Under the pieces are notes generated by a model. The model was given only the letters and a program-made list of their open reading frames with translations, had not been told where the DNA came from and searched no databases. From Echinarachnius parma (Eukaryota; Echinodermata; Echinoidea; Clypeasteroida; Echinarachniidae): DNA of 64,000 nucleotides. Where the stretch lies: NCBI GenBank assembly GCA_037951105.1, contig JBAMJV010001364.1:1-64000 (forward strand), read 5' to 3'. Below are positions 24,443 through 36,478 of the stretch, piece by piece (the stretch's first letter is position 1; the number at the start of each line of letters is the position of its first letter). The position numbers were made by a program, and so were the translations under genes.

Positions 24443-26639
24443 AAGCCCATTCGTTAGTTGTATATTTTAATTATAATAGACATCTTTCACAGCAGTAATT
24501 GAGAATAAAAAGGGTCCAAATTCTAAAATACTAATCCAAATCCAAATACTAACATCAGTAATTTAAAGAGGCTAAGATCGTTTGTCCGAATAATATTCTC
24601 CCTCATCCCCAGATTAAAACAAAACTATATACATAATTTCTTGTAAACTATTGAGCTGATTTGTTATCCGAAATGTGTTAGTAGTTTGCCCTAATGGTTT
24701 CGTCATATTTTAAGGTGATTTTGTACGAATAAGACAATTTTCCCTAAATGCGAGGCTAAGTAAGGTCCCCACCTAGCACCAAACCCCTTCCCCTTCCCCC
24801 TACCCCAGCATCGGGCACCTTTTATGCAATTTTTAGTATTATTTTTTTTGATTGGATCGTGCAAATCCCTAAAAGAACCTTTACCAAAATAATTGGTTTT
24901 GAACCGAAAGGCGTGGCCTCATGCCAGCAACAATTATGATATCACCCAGTCAACTTTGTATACGTATCAGATCACGTGATTATAACTGTAATCTGTTTGC
25001 GCTTCTGAATGTCTTCTTACACGTACATGTACTACGTGTGCTTAGGAGCCAGATGTGACAAGGAAATAGATATATAGGTTTGATTATCATTCATCAGGCT
25101 GCATCACTAGTGTCAAGTTCATCAAAGATTGTTCTTCCAGGCAACCCGAGGAGTGAGAAAAGAAAAACGTCAAGTTGGAGAAATTTCTGTGTGTTTGTCT
25201 ACTTTTTGGTGAGTCTTTATTATCTAAGATTCATATTAATTGTGCAAATTTGTTTCTTCTTTTTTCTTTCACCTTTCCAGGCATTTATTGATTTCAATTT
25301 AAGTTCCATACAGTTTAACAAATCATATTTCAATCATTTTCTCTTTTATATCAATTTAGACATTAAAAATATGTTTTTATCATATAAATGGTAAATAATA
25401 CAATTTTGTTTTCTTTTCTTTACGCAGGTAATCATTAATTTGCATGCGAAAGTGAACTTCCTTTAAGAATGTAAACCATTTACTTCTTTCATCTTTTCCC
25501 GATTGATTTCTGATTACTATCATTTTATATATGCTCCAAAAAGCTATAGTTAAAATATTGTTTATCTTGTCTTCTACATTTATTTTCAGTAATGAAAAAA
25601 TCAGTAATGATTTTCAGCATGATATAAATTTCTCGACAACGACATGTTTCACATGTATCACTATTACTAAGTTTCCACAGAAATAATTTTCTTTTTACTA
25701 CGATAAAATTATAAATGACTTCAAAGTTAAATTGTCTTAATTTGTTCTCCTCAGTGATACACACAACATTTCTTTTATAAACATGTTTCGAATCAACATA
25801 ACAATCTAATTTCTTTACCCAAATTAATTGTGCATATAGTAAATATTGTTATGTATTGCTTGTGTACAAATTTGTTTAAATTAAAATTAAAATGAATTGC
25901 CTAAGCATTAAAAAAAAGGATTTATAGATGAATGATTTTGTTAACAATTGTTTTTTGCAGCACCAAGGATTAACTCGTTAACAAGTGTTTAAAGTGTAAA
26001 GTATTTTTGTAATTGTTTTCTTCTTCGTTTCATGACGATGTTATGTTAGTAATTAGAGCGTTATGATTGTATCTATCATCAAGAGTTCTACTTAGATCAC
26101 GTCGTCTGAGACTCAGATTACAGAATTTCAAAGAGTACGAAAAGAAGATTGATTTGTAAATCTCCCAGAACTTTTCAAAGTACACCATTGCTTCAGGACT
26201 CTAAAGATTGAATTGTCCGTCTTTTGTAGGCATCTTAAAGTTCATTAAAACATTTACATTAGCCACAATTACACCACAATTTTTGCATCAACATGAACAA
26301 AAAGGAAAATGTATCTTTATATCCACCGTCGCCTAAAATTCATAATATTTACATTTTCTTTGGATAGAACTAAATTCATCCGGGGTGCCTATCAACACAT
26401 TTTCTTCACCCCAAAAATATTATAATATTTTCAGTACGACTTCTTATTACAAATATATTTATTTCCGCATGTTTATATTTTGCCATATCAACATAATTAT
26501 TCAACTCTAAATTATTCCTCACAAGATGGTATATGTATCCGGGTCTAGGCATGTTATCTGTGGATCTGTGGATGTATGTTTGGGTGTCTGTGCTCGCGTG
26601 TGTCTGTGTGTATGTTCGTTTTGTGATGTGGCTTGTCTA
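24443..26639. other. Gene-free stretch with splice-like sites
   Basis: Several strings look like splice sites: TTCTTCCAG at about 25140, GGTGAGTC at about 25208, CTTTCCAG at about 25280, TTTACGCAG at about 25428 and TTTTTTGCAG at about 25960. No frame links them into a convincing protein. They may be chance in T-rich DNA or a non-coding transcript. Confidence 0.4.
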
Positions 26640-27102
26640 GGGGGGGGGGCAAAGGTTTTTTCCCTCCTATTTCCCCCTTTTTTATGTTCATGCTTTCTTC
26701 ATGCATGCTGATCTGTATTTTCTATTATTTTGTAATAATTTAAATAGTCATACACCTGTATTTGTTAATTTGTATTATCTAGATGTGAGTGTAAAATTGA
26801 ATGATATATATTATGTTATTCTGCAGATTACTTTATGTACTGATTATTTTTGTATTGTTTGTATGTAAGCAATGAAGAAAATGAATATCTTTGACAACAT
26901 TTTTTTTTTTTTTTTAAAGCCCAGCCTGTTAATAAGCTGCGTATAATGTTGTATTACCATTCAAGCATTATTGAATTATCACTGATAGTTTTAAAGACAA
27001 CAAAATAATATTCTATATGTGCATAATGATTGAATGGAAATATAATAACGATACGATCAAAACGAAATAGGTGTAGGGTTATGACATTTCAGAAATGAAC
27101 CA
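26640..27102. other. Gene-free stretch
   Basis: A 10-base G run at 26640-26649, then AT-rich DNA without gene signal. Confidence 0.55.
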
Positions 27103-27300
27103 GAGGGGTGTTTCATTAAGCACTAAAATCGATCCTAAAAATCGATCCAATCGATTTTAGGATCGATTTTAGGGAACACTGGACACTAAAATCGATATCG
27201 ATTTGAGCATCTGTTTCACAAAGCAAATTGGGATTGATTTTAGTCCTAGAATCGATTTTAGCCTAAAATCAGTTTGAGAGCGGTTTTAGGCTTGGGAACG
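27103..27300. repeat. ATCGATTTTAG word cluster
   Basis: Nine or so copies of ATCGATTTTAG or its inverse alternate within 200 bases, with GTTTCAttAAGC-like words. The block can form several alternative hairpins. It is probably a degraded foldback element. Confidence 0.65.
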
Positions 27301-27471
27301 ATCAGTACGGTATGGAAAGGGATGTCTATATGGTATTTATAATGGAAATGGTGTGAATAAGTGAATATATGTTGTTATATCCTACATGAATGAAATCCTG
27401 TTCAGTGATTGGTCTACATAGCGTCATGTGACCAAACATAGTAATGCCCATGGAGAAAAATGTGCTATGCG

Positions 27472-27517
27472 TGACGTCATTCATGGAATAGTAAATGCTA
27501 TTCCATGAATGACGTCA
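27472..27517. repeat. Perfect 20-bp hairpin with CRE-like ends
   Basis: Arms of 20 bases, starting TGACGTCATTCATGG, pair without mismatch around a 6-base loop. Each end is TGACGTCA, the palindromic CREB/ATF site. Whether it is regulatory or a MITE remnant is unknown. Confidence 0.85.
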
Positions 27518-27879
27518 TAGATGCCGGGTGATCATATTGAGCCCATAGAGATGCGTGTTATAGAACTTCCCTGCGAGCAGAGGTCTTGTTTGAGCTTGCG
27601 AAAGATGCTCGACGAGATTTCTCAAAGAGTTATTTAAAAAGAAATACAGCATATTTTCACCCGTGAATATCAATAAGTTCCAAAGAATATTCTAGAGATG
27701 CATTTCATGTATAACGTAGCGGTATTCGAATAAAAAAATTACGACAATGGTGCACATTGTACATCATTGTCCTTTTGGGTCGTGACACTTATTCGTCATT
27801 TAACAATCGGCCGCGGTGTGCACTGCACTAGCTGTATGGTCAGTGCATCAAACTTCGCGCGGCATCTAACTTGGCGCAG

Positions 27880-28060
27880 TTAGTATACAAATAATACACT
27901 GTCTAGAGTGCATTGTGTAAATGCATCGCACGCGAGGCTCTGTTAGCTGTGCGTTGCGCACGAGGCGTAGCCGAGTGCGCAACGCACAGCTAACAGAGCC
28001 GAGAGCGCGATGCATTTACATGATGCACGATAATTGAGACCGTGTATTATTTGTTTTATA
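27880..28060. repeat. Palindrome with GGCGTAGCC core
   Basis: Arms carry GCTGTGCGTTGCGCAC and inverse, then ATGCATCGC and inverse, around GAGGCGTAGCCGAG. Outer parts repeat AATACACTGTCT loosely against GACCGTGTATT. Confidence 0.75.
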
Positions 28061-28649
28061 ACACGAGCTCAACCACGGAATCGTTTATTTTGCTGGATTT
28101 TTAAAAACAGACTTGCCATGCCACATACCCAGTCTATCTACCCTCTAGAGTGTGAATATGAATGTACAAAATTCATCATCCGACGGTACCTGCACTCGCT
28201 TCACTGAATGTGAAGCTCAGCAGATCAAACGCAGTCCACCAGAAATTGCCGAAAAAAATTCCCGTAAAATGAGAATTATCAAAGCATTTTATGCATTTCC
28301 ATTCCAAAACTTACCAATATCAAACCACATACCATATAATTTACGAAACTGCTAAGATTGATTTACTACAATACAGATAATTTACAAAACGAAGCTTTTT
28401 CCATCTTTTTTTTATCACTTTCGCAAGTTTGTCTCCGATAGAACTATGTAAACAAGCATTGTGACGTCATAGCCGTGCAAAAAGTTGCGCAACGAAAACG
28501 AGTAATGCATGGGGTTGCACCCTGTTTTGCACGGTCGTGCATGTTTGTTGAAATTTAATGAATAGTCACGTGACAGGATTTAACCAATCACGTTACTGAA
28601 TTTACCAGAGCCGTGTTATAATTTCGCGCAGTTAACTTGCCAGCTCCAC
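28061..28649. other. Gene-free stretch
   Basis: No convincing gene or repeat. Confidence 0.5.
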
Positions 28650-29090
28650 CATAGAAGTATGAATAAACAAACCAACCCGTTTATAACTAGAAGGCTCACT
28701 TATCGCGCGCAAGTCACGTGTCCCATAGACTTTGTACATGGGCAACATGGCGGAGTGAACCGATTTTTGAAGCACAAAAGGAATACCACTAGACGTCATC
28801 GCGTCGTGACCTAGAAAGACTTGACCAATCATCATGCTATGAAGTGCGCATAGACTATCGCGCCTATTTTCCTGCGCACTGTCCTAGATTGTATCACGCT
28901 TGAGAACAATGGGATCTATGGTGACGTATGCATATGAACTTGTTTTATTGACCTCGATCTGGTGACGACGCGTATGAACTGCTCTGGGATTGGTTTATGT
29001 AATTCCCAAGTATCCCATAATGCAACCTGCAGTGGTATTCCTTTCGATGACCAAAAATCGCGGCACTCTGGCAGCAGTGACACCCCCCTG
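28650..29090 (+). mobile_element. 8-bp-TSD MITE, full copy
   Basis: It begins CATAGAAGTATG and ends ACCCCCCTG. The octamer AGCTCCAC is repeated exactly outside (28642-28649 and 29091-29098). Length is 441 bases and there is no transposase. An 8-bp duplication plus an end that reads CAGGGGGG on the other strand points to the hAT superfamily. Sister copies lie at 34735, 35567 and 36026. Confidence 0.88.
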
Positions 29091-29181
29091 AGCTCCACAC
29101 CATTACGTATGCATACAAATGCGCGAAGTTTGATCCCCTTTGTTCTGTGCGCGCATGAAAATGCCAAAAAAAATGACATTA

Positions 29182-29697
29182 GCCGTATTCAGACGATAAA
29201 AGCCAATCTTGTGGTTATCTCGTGGTTTGCAATTCTTAAGAATATCTTGTGGTTAGCGCTCGTTTGAACACGCACAACTCGTGGTTATCTTGTGGTTTCC
29301 AAACCACAAGATTGCGCGCACTGCAAAATATGCGCAATCTCGTGGTTATCTTGTGGTTTCCAAACCACAAGATAACCACAAGATACTTGTAAGATTTTGC
29401 GCAGAATGAGCGCGCGATGAGCGCGCGACTGCGCGCAGTCTATTTTTTTTTTACCGTCTGAACACAATCAGCTTCGAGACTCGTGGTTTGGGTTGACCTC
29501 ATGACCGAGATATGCTTCCGGTGTGAAAACAAGTCAAGTGAGCGCGCGTGACCTCAAATGAGAAAGGCGCGCACACTACTTCCGGTTTTAATTCTTAAGA
29601 ATTGCAACTCTCGAGAATTGGCATCGTTTGAACACACATTTTGCAATTCTTAAGAGTTGCAATTCTTAAGAATTAGCTTTCATCGTGTGAATACGGC
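29182..29697. mobile_element. TA-flanked MITE, family M
   Basis: Ends are GCCGTATTCAGACGAT and near-inverse GTGTGAATACGGC, with TA on both sides (29180-29181, 29698-29699). Inside are repeated foldback words CTTGTGGTTATC/GATAACCACAAG and AATTCTTAAGAATT. A longer copy is at 45156-45810. Confidence 0.85.
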
Positions 29698-29884
29698 TAG
29701 TGAAAACAGCTACAATGGCCTTTTAAATGCGCGTAAAAATGAATGGGAAAACTGCTGCGCGTAGTTTGATCCCCTTTTTTTTTGTCAATAAAAATGGAAG
29801 GGTTTCAAAAACAGGCCGAATTAAGTAATTTGAATTGAGTAATCTTAAAACCAAAACATGTTTATTATACTACCGAATGGGGGT

Positions 29885-30240
29885 ACGGGATCGATCAAAT
29901 GTTGAACTGAGAGATGAATCAAGAAAACATTCACACATATAAATAGATGAAAACACAATATAATTTAATAAAGCATCAACTGTTAATTAAATACTCCATG
30001 ATAATTTACAAATTTGAATGGGATGGAATTATTTAAAATGCCAAATAAGATGTCTATTTTTCATTTGATCATTTGTAGTAATAATTGGAATAATATATTA
30101 GTGATCGATTATGGGAGTAAGGGATCGATCAAATGTTGAACTAAGAGATGAATCAAGAAAATATTTACAAAATAAATAAATGAAAACACATTTTAATTTA
30201 ATAAAACATCAACTGTTAAATAAATACTCACTCCATGACA
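29885..30240 (+). repeat. Tandem duplication, ~232 bp apart
   Basis: The block starting GGGATCGATCAAATGTTGAAC occurs at about 29888 and 30122. Each is followed by similar text through CATCAACTGTTAA. Copies are close, suggesting a fairly recent duplication. Confidence 0.8.
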
Positions 30241-30748
30241 ACTTTTAATATTTCGGCCATAGGCCTTTACAATTGTAATATAGTTTACTTATATTTATTA
30301 ATCCATAATGGATGAAATAAACTGAAAAGAATAAAGCATTATCAAATGTTAATGACTTACATCTAACAGTTTGATACACCATACCCTCTTTAACAATGTA
30401 AATACAGTATTTAGAAATAATAAATATGTTAATGTCATGAAATTAAAAACAAATGAAAAAACTAAAATCACATTATTGTTTAATTATTGGATAGAAATTT
30501 GTCATATTAATCAAATATGTAGTATTGTACTCATTTTTTAAAAGAAGGTTATCTTGATTTGTTGGTAATACAATAACATTAATTAAATGAACATTTAAGT
30601 GTTATTCTACAATAAAGACTAGACTACCCTGTTAATCAAATGAATACATACTACAATACGAAATGTACCAATATGAATAGAGGAAAAGACTAATTAAACA
30701 AAATAGTACATAACACACATTATATCATCAATACAATTAGCAAATTAG
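30241..30748. other. Gene-free AT-rich stretch
   Basis: Nothing supported here. Confidence 0.55.
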
Positions 30749-30760
30749 ATAACTTATATG

Positions 30761-31510
30761 TTTTTGTTTTTGTTTTTTCAAATAAAATTTATTCAAGTTT
30801 CTCAAAGCAAGTTAACAAAAATATTATAAGTACAAAATACAAAATAATGTATGTGATGTCAACAACGTAATATACATGATACATATCATAATAAGTTTCA
30901 AATCAATTGTACATCTCTCCATTTATCAAGAAATAAAACAAATTTGTCTCGTTTTAAATAAATTATTCGTTCAAGGTCGTAATAATATTTCAACTGTTTC
31001 TTAAATAATTCAAATGATAATCTACCATTTTTACACTTTGTAGAGAATATATAATATTTTGCGTATAAAATAACAAAATTCAAATGGCAGAAATTACCTC
31101 CAGAAATTCCAAATATAAATGTATTCATAGTCAATATAATTTGGTCATGTAAAGTGTGTTCTTGAAATTGTAATATAAATTGATGTGTTACAGGGCAATC
31201 CCAGAATAAATGTGAGATTGATTCAACACTATTAAAACAAAAATCACATTGATCAGAATCTAATATGCCTTCCAATTTCAAATATTTATTTACCCCAATA
31301 ATATTATGTAATATTTTAAACTGAAAGTAACGCAATTTTGTTGATAATGCATATTTAAAAGGAATAGCGTACATTTCTTTCCAATCCATTATCGGTTCCA
31401 ATAAAATTGAGTTCCATTTTTTTTTGTGAAATTGGAACTTGAATTATTTTATCAATGCATACTTGAATAAATTTACATATTTTAGTTTTCTTTTTCAACG
31501 TACTAATTAA
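30761..31510 (-). mobile_element. 5'-truncated L1-like LINE
   Basis: The 12-mer ATAACTTATATG flanks it exactly (30749-30760, 31511-31522), as expected for target-primed insertion. The minus strand encodes the C-terminal part of an L1/Tx1-type ORF2: a DWKEMYAIPFKYA block, LRYFQFKILHNIIGVNKYL and a CxxC...HLFWDC zinc-knuckle-like region. A one-base error in an A run near 31420 breaks the frame just upstream, in SQKK/KWNS. The reverse transcriptase core is absent. The 3' end has an AATAAA-like stretch and a short A-rich tail. It is a dead copy. Confidence 0.85.
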
Positions 31511-31522
31511 ATAACTTATATG

Positions 31523-33327
31523 TTGCAATGTTTGCATGTCAGCAAAATAAACCTGTGATTAGAGCATTAGATTTATTGTATCGTATCTATTTATAAAAAT
31601 GTTTTACTTTAGTAATTGGGGGAACCCACATTTTTGTGTTTCATTTAGATAATGAACATCCTTTCTCTGTTTGACATGAACAAAAAATTTCAGATTATAC
31701 TCAAATGAAAAGCAAAAATAAAATTACCACAGTTGACTCCAAGTTTACTCCAAGGCAACCATAGAGACATTCAGCACTCCTTGCCAATGCACCTTCACTT
31801 GACCGGCATGGCTGGCACCTTGGCTGCACCTTCATGCAAAATTTAAACAAATACAGGAACATTAAAAACTCACATGAACGTGTCTATAACAATGTCCAGG
31901 ATTTCAATAAAAAATATGTCTACCTTACTTGTGGCATTCTCTCTCCCCAATCCAGATTTCTTGGTAAAAAAAGAATCAATGAAAATTAAATGCAATCTTT
32001 TTAGTGATCACAAATATTTGGTACCTACATGTACATCATTCAGTACTATCACATCACAACCCTGAATCCAGTATAAATATTCACAAGTTCATGCACAAAA
32101 TGCATTCTGATATTTATATTATGATATGAGCACTACTTTTTAAGGCAGAAGCAAGTACATATATACAAAAAAGAAAATTAAGTCTATTTCTTACAGGATG
32201 ACAATATTTTCCTAAACTCTTCATAATTATTCATTCTGATTTCCAAAAGTAAAACAGAACAAGATGTGTCCAATAGTTGTTTCACTGATATGTCTTGCAC
32301 CTACTTGTAAGATGCAAAATTAGTCCCAGAAACCCTGTTCATTGAAGTGCAAGAATTCAAACGGATCGTTCCTCCACCAGTCAGCTAGTGAAAAGAGACA
32401 CCACTACTTACAGTAATCTGTTGTGCCTGGAAATGGGAATCAGCAAAGAAATCAGACTTGAATTTGATATTTAATATAAATGTTACTTTGTGTATACGGT
32501 GTTCTAGACCCATGACATAAAGCTGAATCGTTACATAGTCTTAGATCCCAACCTAGACATTTATTTTGCTTGTAGAGTCTAAACTTTACGAAAACAAAAT
32601 CAATTGGAACGTTAAAAAAGGAATTGGATGCCACAAACATTCATTGAAACAATTATTCATCATGTTTGTTTATTGTAACAATGTAGGCATTAATTTCACT
32701 CAAACAAGTGAAACAACACTTCATTAATAACTCTCAAATTACATTATGACAATAAATTCATTGCTATTTTATGATTTTGTTATCCTCTCTTCAATTTGAA
32801 ATAAGTTGAAAAAAGCTGATTTGATAAGTCTTACCTTACATGCATCAAAGATTAATCCTGTAGCATGATAGTTGCCCTCCAACATTGATGAACTGACAGG
32901 CTTATCAAACATGCATGTACAGGGCCAGACCTGGACTGGACTGGAAACAAAACAAATTAAAGTTGTATTTAGTCATGGACGTAGAAGTAGTTGTGTTAAA
33001 GGTAAAGTGAAATCCCGGCTTTGATTCAGGTTTATAGCTATGAATATGTGCCTGTATTGATATACCACACTCTTTTTTTCAAAGAAATCCATAAGTTGAG
33101 CAAAAAAGGCAAATTTCATGCACTTTTTGGGGGGGTTTTCGCATCAGCGTTCAATACTCCTAAAAAAAGGTATTTAGAGTGGAGCGCGCGTGCAAGCACG
33201 TGCCCATCGGAACATATCAAAAGGACCACAGCACGGAGGTCAAAGTAAGAACTTGCATGGTAACATACAGAGCCTTTGACTTGCTAGTAAAACAAACTCG
33301 TATTTGCTTGGAAATTGAGGCACACAG
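31523..33327. other. Gene-free stretch
   Basis: AT-rich DNA. The only structure is an isolated CAGTGGCGTAGAC end at 33328 followed by a 20-base G run (33355-33374), a probable truncated hAT-like element. Confidence 0.5.
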
Positions 33328-33394
33328 CAGTGGCGTAGACAGGTTCTTACGCTTGGGGGGGGGGGGGGGGGGGGAGTGATTTGCCGTTCACGAG

Positions 33395-33711
33395 CAGGCA
33401 CGTAGCCAAGATATTTCAAGGGGGGGGGGGTGCTTAATTTACAAAAACGGGACCTAGACCACCTGCCGAAATATTTCGAGACCGAGACAATTGGCTGAAA
33501 GTCCTCTCAGTGGGGGGAGGAGGGTGTCCGTTGCCAAATTTTTCCCGGCCGAGACCACCTCCAAAAATTGTTCGAGACCAACACAATTGGCTGAAAGCCC
33601 TCTCAGTGTGGGGGGGGGGAGGGGGGGGGGGAATCCCCAATTTTTTCCCAAGCCAAGACCATCTCCCAACATTTTTCGTGACCAAGACAATCGGCTGAAA
33701 GTCCTCACAGT

Positions 33712-33743
<32 letters not shown>

Positions 33744-34006
33744 GGTCCGTCGCCAAATTTTGTCCCGGCCGAGACCACCTGGCAACATTTTTCGATTCCA
33801 AGACAATTGGCGGAAAGTCCTCTCAGTGGAGAGGGAGGGGGGGGGGGGGGGTGGGGGGTTCGTCACCATAACTTTTTGGCAGCCGAGACCACTTGTTAAG
33901 ATGGTCGAGACCAATAAAAAGTGGACTCTAGACCGTCAAAAAGTGGACGTTTCTGAATTTGGGGCGATGCGTACGCACCCGACACATCCCCCTGGCTATT
34001 GGCCTG
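33395..34006. mobile_element. Poly-G element with 5-bp duplication
   Basis: The left end is CAGGCACGTAGCC and the right end is the inverse of CAGGCCAATAGCC. ACGAG is repeated outside (33390-33394, 34007-34011). The interior is mostly a minisatellite of four ~105-base units (about 33470-33870). Each unit has GAAAGTCCTC, a G run of 10-31 and GGCCGAGACCACC. A related element is at 61303-61583. Confidence 0.75.
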
Positions 34007-34028
34007 ACGAGGATCAATTTCGTATACA

Positions 34029-34029
34029 G

Positions 34030-34110
<81 letters not shown>

Positions 34111-34160
34111 GGCGATTATCAGAATTATAATAATTATTATTATTATCATTATTATTATTT
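34029..34160. repeat. (CA)n and (TTA)n microsatellites
   Basis: CA repeat at 34029-34107 followed by an ATT/TTA-rich run. Confidence 0.95.
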
Positions 34161-34726
34161 CAATAATATCACCTCATGTTGTTTTATTTTTTTATATATC
34201 TATTCTTTCTTTCTCGCAAATTTTGTCCGTCGCATATCTCAATAACGTATTATTAAATTATCATAAAATTTCACATGATGATAGATAATGATCTAACTTA
34301 GATCTATTGAAGACATCACATTACTGTGACGTCATCAGGACGCCATTTTTTAAAATTACATTATTTGCCATATCTCAGTCATGTCTTAGTAATTTCAGTT
34401 CAAATTTAGTATCATTATTATTCAGGTCACGGGTTAGCTTCCTAGCCTACGCGCATGCACCTTTACCCGAAAACGCGCGCGTACACGCACATCAAAATTG
34501 TTTTTTTTTTTCTAGAAAATGCTCGAAACCCCTAACCAAGTAACTCCCTATGGGCTCCCTATACGTTTCAAACAATTTTAAGCGTTTACCAAATTTCCGC
34601 ACGTGCGCGTCGGCGCGCGCGTGTTTGCGCGCTTAACACAAATGGATTGAAACAAATTCGTTTTATACATGTTTTGCAGTTCTGATACATCCCTCAACAC
34701 ACATTGTCAATTTGAGTAATTGCTGA
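34161..34726. other. Gene-free stretch
   Basis: No gene signal; a CG-rich patch lies at 34590-34635. Confidence 0.5.
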
Positions 34727-34947
34727 CTCATAATCAGGGGGGTGTCACTCTGCCACAGTGACCGCGATTTTTGGTGACCGGAAGGTAAACTTCTCTACGT
34801 CATCATAATTGCATTGTAGGTTACTTGGGGAACAACATGAACCAATCACAGAGCAGTTTACAGCGTCGTCACCGGATCGAGGTCAAGAAAACAAGTTCAT
34901 ATGCATACGTTACCATGGATCCCATTGTTCTCATAAGCTATAAAATC

Positions 34948-35200
34948 CAGGGGGGTCATACTGCGCGCTAATCTGGGAAACTTCATGGACTGGCTAACAT
35001 GGAATTCTGGGATACGTTTTGATCGCGCGATAAGGCCAAACTGTGACCATATTTGGAATCCTCTTTACCCAGTATTCCATGTTAGCCAGTCCATCGAAGT
35101 TTCCCTAACCGGCCATGTTTGCTGCGTGTTAAGGCTATGGGAAAATTAGCGCGCAGTGCGTAGATTCTCTTTTAGTTATTTATAATATACTACTTCTATG
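34948..35200 (-). mobile_element. Nested short relative of the 8-bp-TSD MITE
   Basis: Ends CAGGGGGGTC and ACTTCTATG match the termini of the host element, while the middle is different: a palindrome around GACTGGCTAACATGG and inverse. ATAAAATC is duplicated exactly outside (34940-34947, 35201-35208). The host's other copies lack it. Confidence 0.88.
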
Positions 35201-35423
35201 ATAAAATCTAGGACAGTGCGCAGGAAAATAAGTGCGATAGGTTACGCGCTTCACATGATGATGATTGGTCAAGTCTTTCTAGGTCAATCGCGATGACGTA
35301 GAGAAGTTTACCAAAAATCGCGTCACTCCTTCATCTTACCCATGTACAAAGTCCATGTGGCATGTTACTTGCGCGCGATAAGTGGGCCTTCTAGTTATAA
35401 ACGGGTAGTTTGTTTGTTTATTC

Positions 35424-35494
35424 CATAGAATTATGAATAAACAAACCAACTCGTGTATAACTAGAAGGCCACTTTGGCAGAGTGACATCCCCTG
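35424..35494 (+). mobile_element. 71-base deletion derivative of the same MITE
   Basis: It joins the left 45 bases of the family (CATAGAATTATGAATAAAC onward) to the right end (GGCAGAGTGACATCCCCTG). It sits inside the end of the inverted copy. I do not see a clean octamer duplication. Confidence 0.65.
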
Positions 35495-35566
35495 TTCTAT
35501 GCTCATAATAACGGAGTACGCGCGCGTCAATGTCAAAATTACGCGCGCGCGCAAATTGGCAAAATA

Positions 35567-36007
35567 CATAGAAGTATGAATAAACAAACCAACCCGTTTA
35601 TAACTAGAAGGCTCACTTAACGCGCGCAAGTCACGTGTCCCATAGACTTTGTACATGGGCAACATGGCGGAGTGAACCGATTTTTGAAGCTCCCGTAGCC
35701 CACTTCTCTACGTCATCGCGTAGTGACCTAGAAATACTGGACCAATCATCATGCCTATGCAGTGCGTAGACTATCGCGCCTATTTTCCTGCGCACTGTCC
35801 TAGATTTCATCACGCTTATGAGAACAATGGGAGCCATTGTGACGTATGCATATGAACTTGTTTTATTGACCTCGATCCCGTGACGACGCGTTTGAACTAC
35901 TCTGTGATTGGTAAACTGTAGTTCCCAAGTAGCCCATAATGCAACCAGTTGTGGGCTCTTCCGGTGAGCAAAAATCGCTGCACTCTGGCAGCAGTGACAC
36001 CCCCCTG
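35567..36007 (+). mobile_element. 8-bp-TSD MITE, full copy
   Basis: CATAGAAGTATG to ACCCCCCTG, 441 bases, with GCAAAATA exactly repeated on both sides (35559-35566, 36008-36015). Confidence 0.9.
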
Positions 36008-36025
36008 GCAAAATATGGTAAAAAC

Positions 36026-36478
36026 CATAGAATTATGAATAAACAAACCAACCCGTTTATAACTAGAAGGCCCACTTATCGCGCGCAAGTCACGTGTCCC
36101 ATAGACTTTGTACATGGGCAAGATGGCGGAGTGACGCGATCAACGTCATCGGGGTCATCGCGTAGTGACCTAGAAAGACTTGACCAATAAACGAGTTGGT
36201 TGTTTATTCATAATTCTATGGACCAATCATCATTATGTGAAGCGCGTAAACTAGCGCGCTAATTTTCCTGCGCACTGTCCTAGATTTTATCACGCTTATG
36301 AGAACAATGGGATCCATGGTAACGTATGCATATGAACTTGTTTTCTTGAACTCGATCCGGTGACGACGCTGTGAACTGCTCTGTGATTGGTTCATGCAAT
36401 TCAATTCTGATCACGTAGAGAAGTTTACCTTCCGGTCATTAACAATCGCGGTAACTGTGGCAGAGTGACACCCCCCTG
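36026..36478 (+). mobile_element. 8-bp-TSD MITE, full copy with insert
   Basis: GTAAAAAC flanks it exactly (36018-36025, 36479-36486). Near 36185-36220 it contains an inverted fragment of the family's own left end. It begins only 18 bases after the preceding copy ends. Confidence 0.9.

Larger units (their letters stand above)
34735..35501 (-). mobile_element. 8-bp-TSD MITE, inverted, with two nested inserts
   Basis: CTCATAAT flanks it exactly (34727-34734, 35502-35509). It is the reverse of the 441-base copies at 28650 and 35567, lengthened by elements at 34948-35200 and 35424-35494. Its last bases (TTCTATG) lie beyond the second insert, next to the target duplicate. Confidence 0.85.

Noticed and set aside
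28152..28355. 67-residue frame MNMNVQNSSSDG...
   Set aside because: No homology I recognise, no splice context, and composition like the surrounding AT-rich DNA.
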